From assembly GCA_001592805.2 (NCBI GenBank), contig CP051139.1:186001-250000 (forward strand): DNA of 64,000 nt, given 5' to 3'. The notes beneath the pieces are model-generated. The model had not been told where the DNA came from. It saw only the letters and a list, made by a program, of their open reading frames with translations, and ran no database searches. Position 1 is the first letter of the stretch. The number at the start of each line of letters is the position of its first letter. This DNA comes from Peltaster fructicola (taxonomy: Eukaryota > Ascomycota > Dothideomycetes). Below, in pieces: positions 42,634 through 52,740 of this stretch. Both the position numbers and the translations under genes were made by a program.

Positions 42634-43938
42634 ATGACAATCGGATTTGGCCTTTTCGTAGCAGCATTCGCCTTCAGGTATCTGCGCCTGATAGTCGGGA
42701 TCATCGCCAACCTCACCTATAAGGCGTACCCGATCGCTGACAGACCGTGTCATGCCGTCAGTGATGTGTCAGTCATCATCCCGACGACGTTCAAGCACTC
42801 AACCGAGCTGGCTTGCTGCCTCAAGAGCATATCGATTTGCAGACCAGCTCAGATCTTCGTCGTCACGGCAGACTCGAGCATTAAGGATGTCGAATCCCTA
42901 TGTATAGCGTTGTCCCTGACCACGGTCAGGATTCTTGGCGTGGAGCATTTGAATAAGCGCCGTCAACTCCTTCGCGCACTCGAGCTGGTGGACACCAAGA
43001 TCACGGTCTTCGCGGATGATAATGTCATCTGGCCGGATGGGTACCTAGACCATCTGTTAGCAATCTTCGAGGATCCCAGGATTGGCGCTGGAGGCTCTCG
43101 TCAGCGTGTACGACGAATGCACAAGCCAGACGTGTGGAACTTCCTGGCAATCAGCTACCTTGAACGTCGAGTATTTAACAACATCTCAACCCAAGCCATC
43201 GACGGCTCGATCTCCACGCTGTCCGGTCGTACAGCAGCTTACCGTACAGAGATCCTGCGAAATGATCGCTTCTATCACTACTTCTTGAACGACTCCTGGC
43301 GCGGACGCAAGCTGAACACCGATGATGACAAGTGCTTGACTCGCTTCGTGTACTCGAGGGGCTGGAAGATCGCTCTGCAAACGTCAGTGGTCATAGAGAC
43401 GACAATGGAGAGTGGTTGGAACTATATCGAACAGTGCAAGCGTTGGGCCCGAGCACACTGGCGTGGTAATTTGGTGGTCATGGCTAAAGAACAGTACTGG
43501 TACTCACCGCGATATCTCTGGGGCTTTTACGCAATATACCTGGCACAGTTCCAGACTCCAGCTCTTTTGGTTGATGGCGCGTTGTATTTCCTGCTTCGAA
43601 GCTGTGTTGCCAATCGCGAGGACAGTAAAACGATCCTATCAGCCTTCGTCTTCTGGATCATCTCCACCAAGTTGACCAAGCTGACCGGTCACTTCATCGC
43701 GCATCCCCAAGATACTGCGTTCATTCCGGTCTCCATCCTCTTCAGCTACCTACACGGTATCATCAATATCCATGCGCTGCTGACATTACACATCACTGCT
43801 TGGGGAAGCCAGCAGCTGGACATCTTGGAGCGTCCGAAGGAGGAGCGAAGGCAAGCTGTACCTAGCTTCACAGATACCTTAGACACCGCCAGGGACTCCG
43901 TAACGGACGGAGAAGAGGCTCGTGTTCACCTCGAGTGA
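42634..43938 (+). CDS. GT2-family polysaccharide synthase (Cps1-like), 434 aa
   Basis: Processive glycosyltransferase of family 2, related to fungal Cps1 and hyaluronan-type synthases, at the plasma membrane. Visible elements in order: N-terminal membrane helix (GFGLFVAAFAFRYLRLIVGIIA), VSVIIPTTFKHS, the nucleotide-binding ADDNVIWPDG (Asp pair near residue 127), acceptor motif LNTDDDKCLTR, and the processivity motif QCKRWARAHW (Q-x2-RW) near 266-272. Two or more C-terminal helices follow. The upstream frame to 42565 starts with TTG and so the first ATG at 42634 is preferred. All catalytic residues are present. The polymer made is unknown. Confidence 0.9.
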   Translation: MTIGFGLFVAAFAFRYLRLIVGIIANLTYKAYPIADRPCHAVSDVSVIIPTTFKHSTELACCLKSISICRPAQIFVVTADSSIKDVESLCIALSLTTVRILGVEHLNKRRQLLRALELVDTKITVFADDNVIWPDGYLDHLLAIFEDPRIGAGGSRQRVRRMHKPDVWNFLAISYLERRVFNNISTQAIDGSISTLSGRTAAYRTEILRNDRFYHYFLNDSWRGRKLNTDDDKCLTRFVYSRGWKIALQTSVVIETTMESGWNYIEQCKRWARAHWRGNLVVMAKEQYWYSPRYLWGFYAIYLAQFQTPALLVDGALYFLLRSCVANREDSKTILSAFVFWIISTKLTKLTGHFIAHPQDTAFIPVSILFSYLHGIINIHALLTLHITAWGSQQLDILERPKEERRQAVPSFTDTLDTARDSVTDGEEARVHLE

Positions 43939-44572
43939 TAAACGTCGAGTACTTGCCGTGATCCATGCAGGGAACGCGAGCTTCAGAGTTGTTCGTATAG
44001 TAGAGCGTAATCTGTGTGGGTAGTCGTCAGGCTAGCAGTCTGGCTCTTAATGAAAGATCACTGCATATACAGCAGCCTGTTGTTGTCGAACGCGTGGAAG
44101 TGAGTTTGAGACACAAAGGCGCCACACATGGTCTAGCCTGCGACAAGCATTGGCCTCCCCGCCCGATCCTGCAGATCGCATATCATTGGCCTAAATTAAG
44201 CAATCTGATGGGATCGGCATCCTGAACACTGCAGCATCGTCGCAATATCTCACTGCTTCTAGTCAGCGTGGTCTTACACTCCTCAGAGCACTTCCAGACC
44301 AGTGGTGAATCTCAACAGACCAGTCTCTACACCATATCATCCCCAGCGACTCATCAGACGGTGCATATTCCTCGCGCGACAACGAGAGGCTTCGTCAGCG
44401 TAAGCCATTGACAGCCTCAGCCTCAGCAAGATTGGCCTTGACGAGCCAGCGACTTCTCCTGCCTTGATGGCCGGGAGAACCTTGAACGGAGCGCCCAAGA
44501 GGCACAGTTCAACTTCGTTCTGAGATCGAGCGAAAAGTAGAGTAAGCGCAGCTGCTCAGCTGCTACGACATC
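43939..44572. other. intergenic region upstream of the NDT80-like gene
   Basis: About 630 bp with no gene. Probably a long leader and promoter of the NDT80-like regulator. No motif is certain. Confidence 0.5.
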
Positions 44573-46178
44573 ATGAACATGAACAGCTTCGATCCGACCA
44601 CCATGACGTGGGCGACGCAAATGGCACATCCACAGCTCAGTGAAGGTCTAGATCCGTTCCAGGAGATGTACTTGCCAGACCAGCAGTCGATGTACTCCCA
44701 TGGATATGCTGGGTATGCTTACATGAGTTGTGCCCACGGCTATGCTGACATGTAGCAGAACGGAGGACGTACACAATCTGCACATCACAACGCATGCGCC
44801 CTCGCTGAAGCGGTTTCCAAGCACCTACGAAGATCCATACTCGGACGTGGTGAGCACATTCGACATGGCCAACGCACAAGAACAACTCGAGCCCGAAACA
44901 CCATCTATCGATCGTGACAACAAGCTTTTAAGCTTCACCTCACCTCGATTTGATTTCTCGTTGCTGGACTACACCTACAGACAGACGACAATGACCGTGG
45001 CTGCACAACTGCACGGCATGTTCTTCCTCGCGGAATCACCATGGTCAGCAGCAGGAGACGCACAACCACCACCTAATGAGTTGACTTGTTATCGACGGAA
45101 TCTGTTCCAGATTACAGGCGAGATCATCATGCCGAGAAGCCTGAGGTATATTCTCACAGATACTGGAGAACAGATTCCTATTCTGAGTCAAGAGCTGGTG
45201 ATACAAGCAGCAGAGTCATTGGAAGGCAATCCTGTGAAAATCATATCTGTACCGTGGAAGACACCTGCACAAGGCGGTACAAGTGCTGAGGATAAGCTGG
45301 AGAAAGAGCCAAGTGCATTAGCACTTGATATGTCTACCACACAGGAACCGGAGAGCGACTATGCTACTTTCCCGTTCTCTTGGAAGAGGCTACAGTTCCG
45401 TATCGCTACGGCGAATAATGGTAGGAGAAAGGAGCTACAACAGCACTTCGTCGTCAAGCTTAAGGTCATGGCTACGTTGCCAACGGGCGGCAAGGTCTCG
45501 ATCTGTGAGGTACAGTCTGGCGCTATCATTGTTCGAGGCCGAAGCCCTAGGAACTTCCAGTCGAGAAAGGATATGCCACTCAACGGCAGCACAAGTCATG
45601 CTAGGAAAGGACGTACGCCTAGCGGTGATGGCGTAAAGCGTTCTCACGATGGACCAACGTCGGCGCCATTGCAACCAGATATCTCAGCGACAGCTCCACT
45701 GCAGCAATATGCAGAATCAGAGGTTCCAATGAATCTACCAAATGACTGGGCTCGACCGCAAGCACTCGACAAACCTCGACCAAATCAGCTTGATGCTGGC
45801 TTTTCGTACGCTGTCTCGTCGCCAGAGATGACACAATTCAAGAAGTCGCCTGCGCTTCCATCAGCACCGATCAATCTCAAGCTGGTCGAGGACGACACGC
45901 CGAAGGCATCGAGCTCAAGCCAAACTCCTCCTGATCACAGATCAGTGAAGCGAATACATATACCCGCAAGAGCACCATCATTCACCTTAAACACCATCAG
46001 CAGCCCTGACGAGAGCGCTGATCTTCTGTACGAGTACTTCCCTCTATCTTTGTCGGACTGGTCAGAGCCGGTCGATGCTGTCTACAGACCGCATGTTGTA
46101 CATCATATTCGGACGAAGTTGCCTTCAGAGGCTGACCCGACACGCAATGTTAGGAGCAAGCGGATGTACGTGGAATGA
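44573..46178 (+). CDS. NDT80/PhoG-type transcription factor, 520 aa
   Basis: Exons 44573-44712 and 44756-46178; the 43-nt intron is phase 2. An alternative acceptor three bases later (exon from 44759) would change one residue. The NDT80_PhoG DNA-binding domain, an Ig-fold of the p53-like class, spans about residues 90-330: DYTYRQTTMTVAAQLHGMFF, ELTCYRRNLFQITGEI, FPFSWKRLQFRIATANNGRR, LQQHFVVKLKVMATLPTGGK and GAIIVRGRSPRNFQ. Fungal relatives (vib-1, XprG) control starvation, extracellular protease production and vegetative incompatibility responses. The C-terminal half is Pro/Ser-rich. Nuclear. Which of these paralogues it is cannot be settled here. Confidence 0.88.
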
Positions 46179-46737
46179 TTGATGGAATCCTACACGAACT
46201 CGAGCGAACGAATACTATGCATGAGCGTGACAGAATGATCTAGGGAAGCAAGCTCAAGCCACAACAGGAGCTGCATACCATGGCACCGAAGCCCACCCCG
46301 AGCTACATGCTTCGTATCAACGAACGATGATGCTGGAGTCAGCACTCGCGCGGTCGCTTTGTACCAGCGCGGCCGATTGACTGCAGGGTAAATGCTTGTT
46401 GAACGATCTCAGTGCAGCGAACGCAGCATGTAAGGGACAACTTTGTTGCATCATAATTCTGCAAAGAATGGCCTACTTGACGAGGCAGTACCAATGTCAG
46501 GCAAGCAGGAACGGTGCTATTACTGCCAAACCTTCAGTAATGCCAGCATATGGGGATCGAAATGATCTCCAATCGTACTCCCACCACAAGAGCCGGACCT
46601 CGTTCAGGATCACGAAGAACAGCTTTACTACTAAAGCACTACTCAGCAGACACAACATTGGGATAGGAGGGAAGGAGGATGTCTATAGATGTGGGAGGCT
46701 ATGTACTGATGAACATAATGAATCTACCTGACTCGAT
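46179..46737. other. convergent intergenic region
   Basis: No gene. Lies between the 3' ends of the NDT80-like and zuotin genes. Confidence 0.5.
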
Positions 46738-48060
46738 CTATGCCAGACTCTTGTATTCGCCATGCTTTTTGGCCTCTTCCTGGAAGATTGCCTTGATAGC
46801 AGCGGCATCCGTCTTGCCTTGCAGCTGAGCAGTGAGAGCAGCAATCTCCTCGTTGTCGAGCTTGAGAATGAGGGCATCAACGTCGTTAAGAGCGCCATCG
46901 ATCTGTGCAGCGCTTGGTGTGCCGTCAACAAAGTAGTTGGCATCCTTTGCAGCACCACGAATGACACGCTTGTTCTTCTTTGCAGCATTCTTGGCAGCCT
47001 CCTTGGCCTTCTTGCCCTCTTCTTTGCTGGCTCTCTCTGTAGCTTCCTTTTCAGCGGCAAGACGAGCCTCTTCGGCCTTCTTCCTCTCGGCCTCCTCCTT
47101 TGCAGCCTTCTCAGCAGCCTCTTTCTCGAACTTCTTCTTGTTCTTCTCCTTGTTGCCCTCCTGGCGGAACTTCTTCGGACGCTCATCCTGTGCGAGAGCG
47201 TCATCGACGAGCTTCCTCAATCGCTGAGTGTCCTCGGTCTTTCTCTTCTTGCGTGCGTTGTTGTTCTTGCGCTCAACGTGTCGCTTCTGATCACGATTCT
47301 CGTTGTCGTCAGGCACATCCTCATCCAGGTACTCGAAAGTCCTCCAAGAGTCTACGTTATACCAGAAGTTGTAGAACGTGTCAACATCCTGCTTGGTGCT
47401 GTTGTCGTCTCCAATCTTTGGCACTGGCTGCTTCTTGCTGAAACGTCCTTCAGCCTCGAAGACCTTACCCCAAAGCTTGTAGAAGTTGCCAGCCTTCTTC
47501 TGCACGTCTTTCTTGCTTGGTGGCTCGACGTCGGCGGCCTCATCAACGGAGTCGAACTGGCGACGCTTGACTGGGTCTGACAGGATTTCGTGTGCGCGCT
47601 GTATGCACTTGAAGAAGCTATCGTTCTCGTCCTTGCCACTAGCTGCCTTCTTGTCTGGATGATGCTTCAGCACCTTCTTGCGGTGAGCACGCTTGATCTC
47701 ATCCTCGGTAGCCCTCCAGCGGTACTTGCTCAGGCCAAGCACAGCATAGTGATCCTGACTCTTCCAGTCCTTAGCCTCGCGCTGAAGGAGCATTGGATCT
47801 TCATCCTCGTCGAAGTCATCCTTCTCCTCGACCTCGGTCTTCTTGACTTGAGATGCTGCTTGGATACGCTCGTCCTCGCTGAAGGTTCGTTTATGTCGCT
47901 TCCTGCGTGCATGGGCGAGAAAGTGTGGTCCAACAGGCTCAATTGCACGGCTGGTTGGTGCTGAAAGTGGTGCAATCGCCTTAAAGTCCTTCTCTGCACT
48001 CCATCCGTCTGGGATAGACGGCAGCGCAGCCGCGATCTGTATCGTGCTCATCTTGTCCAA
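46738..48060 (-). CDS. ZUO1: zuotin (Zuo1), ribosome-associated J protein, 440 aa
   Basis: Single-exon gene. Zuotin and Ssz1 form the ribosome-associated complex, which stimulates Ssb Hsp70 on nascent chains. The J domain is at about residues 103-170: DHYAVLGLSKYRWRATEDEI, RKKVLKHHPDKKA with the HPD tripeptide. It is followed by the zuotin homology region (KAGNFYKLWGKVFEAEGRFS, TFYNFWYNVDSWRTFEYLDE), a highly charged Lys/Glu helix that contacts rRNA, and a C-terminal helical bundle (GTPSAAQIDGALNDVDALI). The order and length match the fungal family. Divergent from nothing close; next gene upstream lies 1.6 kb away. Confidence 0.95.
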   Translation of the reverse strand: MDKMSTIQIAAALPSIPDGWSAEKDFKAIAPLSAPTSRAIEPVGPHFLAHARRKRHKRTFSEDERIQAASQVKKTEVEEKDDFDEDEDPMLLQREAKDWKSQDHYAVLGLSKYRWRATEDEIKRAHRKKVLKHHPDKKAASGKDENDSFFKCIQRAHEILSDPVKRRQFDSVDEAADVEPPSKKDVQKKAGNFYKLWGKVFEAEGRFSKKQPVPKIGDDNSTKQDVDTFYNFWYNVDSWRTFEYLDEDVPDDNENRDQKRHVERKNNNARKKRKTEDTQRLRKLVDDALAQDERPKKFRQEGNKEKNKKKFEKEAAEKAAKEEAERKKAEEARLAAEKEATERASKEEGKKAKEAAKNAAKKNKRVIRGAAKDANYFVDGTPSAAQIDGALNDVDALILKLDNEEIAALTAQLQGKTDAAAIKAIFQEEAKKHGEYKSLA

Positions 48061-49656
48061 TATTGGTTGTTAGCAGAAGCGTCTTGCAAAAAATTGTGGT
48101 CTCAATTGCATCGCCGTGTGGCCCGAGCTCAAGACTTTATTTACACGACCCTTGCTGTGCACCAGGTTCAGCTCAGACACTGACCCACTACCGAATGAGG
48201 TTGCAAGGATAGGACCAAAGCTTGGCCAGTCTGCGAATGACTTCTGATCAGCATATGGGATCTACGGGCATCACTACCAGGATAGGATTCGACAGAGCGT
48301 CAGTGCAGACGAGGTGAAAGAGGTAGAGAGGGTGAACGAGGTCGGCGATACTAAGAACGATGTCCAGGGCGCTTTCTTACATGCCCAAGAATGACAATGG
48401 GGAAACCTTTGGCTATGCAGACGACCAAGTCCTGCTTGATTCTCCTGCCTGGCTGTACACGTTCGTCACAGCACATGCATGGAGCGCTTATGCACCAGGA
48501 GCTTCCTCAACATGCTTGCTACTCTGGTATAAATGACGGACCAATGTCGGTCTACATCGTTCAAATGATGCGTACCGATGTCTTTGAATCTGGACCCAAC
48601 CATGCTGAAGCCGTATCTCGGTCAAAATCGACGGAGCCAATTTGTCGATATGTCGGAAGATCGCTGGCTGACTCCGCCTTGGTTGATTCGACCAACACAT
48701 CTGCTGTCTCGCTGATCCTTAGGCATGCGCACGTCCACGACGTGTAATCTAGAGCAGTATCATAGCCCAGCCACGCCTTGTTGTACTTGATGCTATCGAA
48801 GTACGTTGTGCCCACCGGTGAGTCGTGGTTGCCAGGCATGGGATTGACCACTTGCAATCAGGTGTGTGTTCATCGCAGAATCCGAGCTTCTCCCTGTAGT
48901 ACTTCTCCTGCACAAGTGATCCGCACTTGAGCTGCGCTGTTACGTCGACGTGTCCACGCAGCACTCTACTGAACGCATAGGAATCTTGCAGTCGTGTACT
49001 GGACCCAATAACCTTACAATCATCCGCTGATACTGCTAGTCGAGCCAGTCGAGTTCTTTATCATCATTAGATGCCCATGACCACGATGTGGCTCTATAGG
49101 CGCCAGGTGTGCGAGATTCGCGACCATACTCTGGCGATATCATCTCTCGAAACCACAAAAGGCACCGTAGTGAATTCACCCCGTTCAAGTTCTTAGTGTC
49201 GTCGCAACCGCACAATCTGCCTTAATAAGCCAGGTGAGGTTGACATGTATGAGGCTTCCATGCCTCCAAAGCAGATTCAGGCTGTGATGTATCATGAGGA
49301 ATAGCTCGCCTCACTACAGCCTCGCAAGATTCGCCCGGCACGGCAGGGTATCGACAAGCTGCAGTGTAGCAGAAAGAGCTACTCCAAGGCATAGAGGGTT
49401 TCGTCTCATGATGCGACTTGCAAGGGGATAGTCGGACACCTTGCGATGTTATCGAGTGAAGGAGTCCCCAAAGCGATGATCGTAAGCCACGCGAGTCAAG
49501 GAGGGTGGATATAGGCAACTCTAGGCGACGAGATCGAGAACGACGTTGACAGACATACATGCTCAGACCTACTGACTCTTCAACACACACTTCCCATTGT
49601 CGTTCTTCATCGCCGTGCAAGTCTACCTCGAGATGCTTAGCATCAGCCCAAGCGCA
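48061..49656. other. 1.6-kb region, mostly non-coding, with a possible gene remnant
   Basis: Apart from the minus-strand remnant described next, nothing with a coding signature is seen. It includes promoters of zuotin (minus) and Mzm1 (plus). Confidence 0.5.
48561..49010 (-). pseudogene. possible metallophosphoesterase-like gene fragment
   Basis: On the minus strand a protein-like run VLRGHVDVTAQLKCGSLVQE continues to LGFCDEHTPDCKW and then, in the adjacent frame, VNPMPGNHDSPVGTTYFDS and IKYNKAWLGYDTALDY. GNHD is the metal-ligand motif of calcineurin-like phosphoesterases. The switch of frame near 48860 and the lack of flanking domains suggest a decayed secreted or cytosolic hydrolase gene. 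No family is recognised with confidence, and the frame change might be an unseen intron. Confidence 0.3.
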
Positions 49657-50037
49657 ATGTCAAGCGGCACATCAGCATACCGCCAGCTTCTGCGCGCGAT
49701 CAACATTGCCTTTCGAGGTTTGGCACATTCACCAAATATATAGTACAACCTAACAGATACAGGCGACTTCCCTACCCTGAATGCTGCACGCAGTCAAGCA
49801 CGCCAGAAGTTCGTCGAGCTTAGAGAGGTGACACCCGAAAACCTCAAGGAGGCACTGGCACATGCGCAAGCTGTCACAAAGATCCTCCGCGAGAATGTGG
49901 TACAGGGCAAGAATGTCAGGGAGGACACATACAAGCTGAATATTCACGAGCACACAGAAAGAGGCGACAACGCGACGGCCAAGAAGATGGAAAGTAGAGT
50001 GGTGAGCTTCAAAGACTTGAAGGCGCAGAGATTTTGA
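49657..50037 (+). CDS. MZM1: Mzm1, LYR-motif complex III assembly factor, 111 aa
   Basis: Exons 49657-49717 and 49763-50037, with a 45-nt phase-1 intron. Mzm1 is a small mitochondrial matrix protein of the Complex1_LYR family that stabilises the Rieske protein Rip1 during complex III assembly. Visible: SAYRQLLRAINIAFRGDFPTLN with the LYR-like AYR, NAARSQARQKFVELREVTPENLK, then KILRENVVQGKNVREDTYKL and the characteristic LNIHEHTERGDN. Size matches yeast Mzm1. A second in-frame ATG at 49633, eight codons upstream, is an alternative start. Confidence 0.88.
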
Positions 50038-50434
50038 ATATGATGGGATTGCTTGCGCTTAGAATCCTCTAATGTGCAGAAGACGGAGACTTGCCTGAGC
50101 ATTTATGGCTTGGTTATGGACGCACAGGCAGCTGCACTGCCATGTACGGTTCACGAATGGGATCCAGGCCGGCCACAATTCCAGTGTTGTGGTCGACCGT
50201 TCGACCCACCAGCCCTGGCGACATGATCGGTGGATGACAAGCTTCCAAGTGCAAGGCCTGGCGGCACGACCAGTGGCTATGACAAGCTCTCAAGTAGAAG
50301 GCCTGCCTTCAGTCCGGCTTCGACCTTGATCAATGAGCTCCTTTGGCCCTGGACATTGGACCCCAGTTCTCCCTGGGATTCGCCTGATACCTGTAGATTA
50401 TCAGCATCTGTACAACACATAGATACGGCAACAC
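50038..50434. other. convergent region with a spaced direct repeat
   Basis: Between Mzm1 and Trm1. Contains two 27-bp near-copies at 50234-50260 and 50279-50305 (ATGACAAGC-TCAAGT-AAGGCCTG, start spacing 45 bp). No gene. Confidence 0.5.
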
Positions 50435-52604
50435 TCACCGCACAAGCTTCTTGCCTGTCTGATCTCGTCCAAGAGCTTCGTCAAACAAGATGGCTGGCTT
50501 CTCGGTCTCGTTCAATTCCGCTTTCGTTGTTCCAGCTGGCTCTTCATGGTCACCCAGGCGCAAAATGTGCCAAGCAGGACTGCCTCTTCTGATATTCTCG
50601 ACCTTGACCGGACTCTTCTGCTTGACCCACTCACGCATAATGTTCCAGACTGCGCTCCAGGGTGCATTCGTCTTCACACTGCCTCCCTTGCAGTGGCTGC
50701 GGGTCGCACGATAGCCTGCATGTCGCAGAGCACCTTTCACAGCGGCTTCTGGAGGTGCTTGACACTGTACTGCTCTAGCTGCGGCCGAAGGTGTAAAATA
50801 GAATGGCTGTGGATCCAGTGATGCAGGCGCGATCTTCGGGATGGTGCTATTCGGAGCTTTTGATTCTTTGATGTATTCAGTGTTGAGCAATTCGTCCAGT
50901 GCAGTGTCAAGCATGCCTTCCAGTCGTGTCGTGGTACCGTAGACATTCTTGTCAGCAGATCGCACATCCTTGAGGATCTGCTCGATGAAGCCTGGATGGT
51001 GCAGAGGTCCGGCCCACATGGGTCCTGCTATATGCATCTTGCTTCCGCAATGCTCACAGAGCTTGTCTGACGTTGGAGCTTGGGACATACTGTGCTTGTA
51101 GATGACGCTTTCTCCCTTCGTAGGTTGTGCAACGTTGCGACCAAGAAGCTGTGTCGTCCATGTACCACATCCATGATCGCACTCGTACACAATCATCGTC
51201 TTGCCGGCGAGGAACTTAACATCCGCAGCACTACGCCGTACTCGTATGAATAGGCGCGCGTAGAAGTCTATGCTCAGCGACAAGAGAGGTTCGATCGCGA
51301 GGCCGTATTTCGCACCAGTCATAGCGATTGAGTGGGCTATCAGACGCAGTCCAGCTTCGTGGCAGTGGTTGCCTTTGACCGGCAATCCTCCATACAATGC
51401 GAATGTCTTCTCAGAGTAGCCGCATGATGCGAAAAGCGCAGAGTCGGTACAAGTGACGCATAGTAGACCTCCATCGTTGAGAGCTTGTAGTGATGCATCA
51501 ATGAAGGGCGCCGCCGTGCCATATGGATCAAGATCGATCACGTCATATTTCTTAGAGACATGAGCTGGACCATGCGATGCTGCTGAAGGGTAAGCGACCC
51601 CGTACATATGCGCAAGTGCATTGGCTGTCGAGGGTTGTATCTTATCAGCGAGCTGATTGTGCTGTATGTGCATCTCTATGCTCTTGACTGCGCCGCGGTC
51701 CATGTCGTTGGCTACGATACTTGTTGCGAACGGTATCTCCTGTGCGTAGCGCAGTGCTCGTAAGCCAGTAGCTGAGAGAGCATCAAGTATGCGGAATGGA
51801 GGTGATTGTGGTTTGTGGTTCTTTGAATGCTCTCCATCGCCATTTTTGTCAGGCTGTCCATCCTGACGATCTTCCTGCTGCATGGTGTGATTTCCGTTGG
51901 GCTCAGACGGGACAGCACTGTCATTCTCAATAGTAGCTGGAGGACTCTTGTCAGTAGTAGTGTGGTCTTCACTGCCCTCGAGTTGCGGGTCATTGTCGTC
52001 AGCCCCAGGCGCATCTTCACCGTCAAGCCGTTGAATTTTCACGGCTTCACCTGCTTGGACATCCTCATGTCTTTTCCTCTTGTTGTCTTTCCTTCTCTCC
52101 CTCTTGGCTGCGAATCGTTCTTGACTCTTCTCCCAATCTGCACGACGTCTTTCGCATAGATCTTCACCAAATGCTTTGATAGCGAGGACACTCAGATCTC
52201 GATTGAACTGTTGGATGGGATTGTAGAACACATTCTGTGCTTTTGGAGCTGCTGTATCGTTCACTGTAGGCTGTGTTAGTTATGCTCGATTGATGGATTC
52301 GAGCTTTAATCATGGGCTCACCTGCCTTCGAGTTTGTCCTCGGATCCTGTGATGTTTTGACATTAGGAGGCACCAGGATGTAGGCAAGACCTTCACGAAT
52401 GGTTCTGTACTGTTTTCCTTCGTGCTCGACAAGCTGACCCTCCTTTGGCGTCGCTTTGAGAGGTACAGCTGCCTCGGACATGGCTGCGTATTTGGCGGAA
52501 GGATGCGCAGGTGCTTGAAATCCTGGAGTCCAGGAGGATGCAGCGCCGAGTTTGGGAACAGCACTTGTCAGTCTCAGCAATGGAGATCCCTGTGCTACGC
52601 GCAT
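50435..52604 (-). CDS. TRM1: tRNA (guanine26-N2)-dimethyltransferase Trm1
   Basis: Exons 52322-52604 and 50435-52263, with a 58-nt intron of phase 1; 703 aa from the Met at 52604, 662 aa from the Met at 52481. Trm1 makes m2,2G at position 26 of many tRNAs. Landmarks: EHEGKQYRTIREGLAYIL, VFYNPIQQFNRDLSVLA, the SAM motif FRILDALSATGLRALRYAQE, YDVIDLDPYGTAAPFIDA, LCVTCTDSALFA, a CxxH-like zinc region (CEHCGSKMHIAGPMWAGPL), and KGGSVKTNAPWSAVWNIMR. A long Asp/Lys-rich insert sits near residues 105-170. The first Met gives an Arg/Ser-rich presequence, so mitochondrial and nuclear forms may arise from two starts, as in yeast. Confidence 0.94.
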
Positions 52605-52740
52605 GAAGAACATTAAACAGTCGTGTACATCTGAAGAAGTCCCATATGAAATAATATATGCACGGGCCACACGAAGCATCCGGAAATGTCAATTGATAGG
52701 AGACGTTTGAGTCTCAGCTTCATAAAATACTGCGTGCTAC

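Noticed and set aside
46762-47580. 272-codon Leu-rich plus-strand frame
   Set aside because: Antisense of the Lys/Glu/Ala-rich part of zuotin; hydrophobic appearance comes from complementing charged codons.
16505-52604. The group of RNA and translation genes (TYW3, tRNA-Thr, mS45, zuotin, Trm1) as a functional cluster
   Set aside because: They are separated by many unrelated genes and lie on both strands; chance placement is sufficient.
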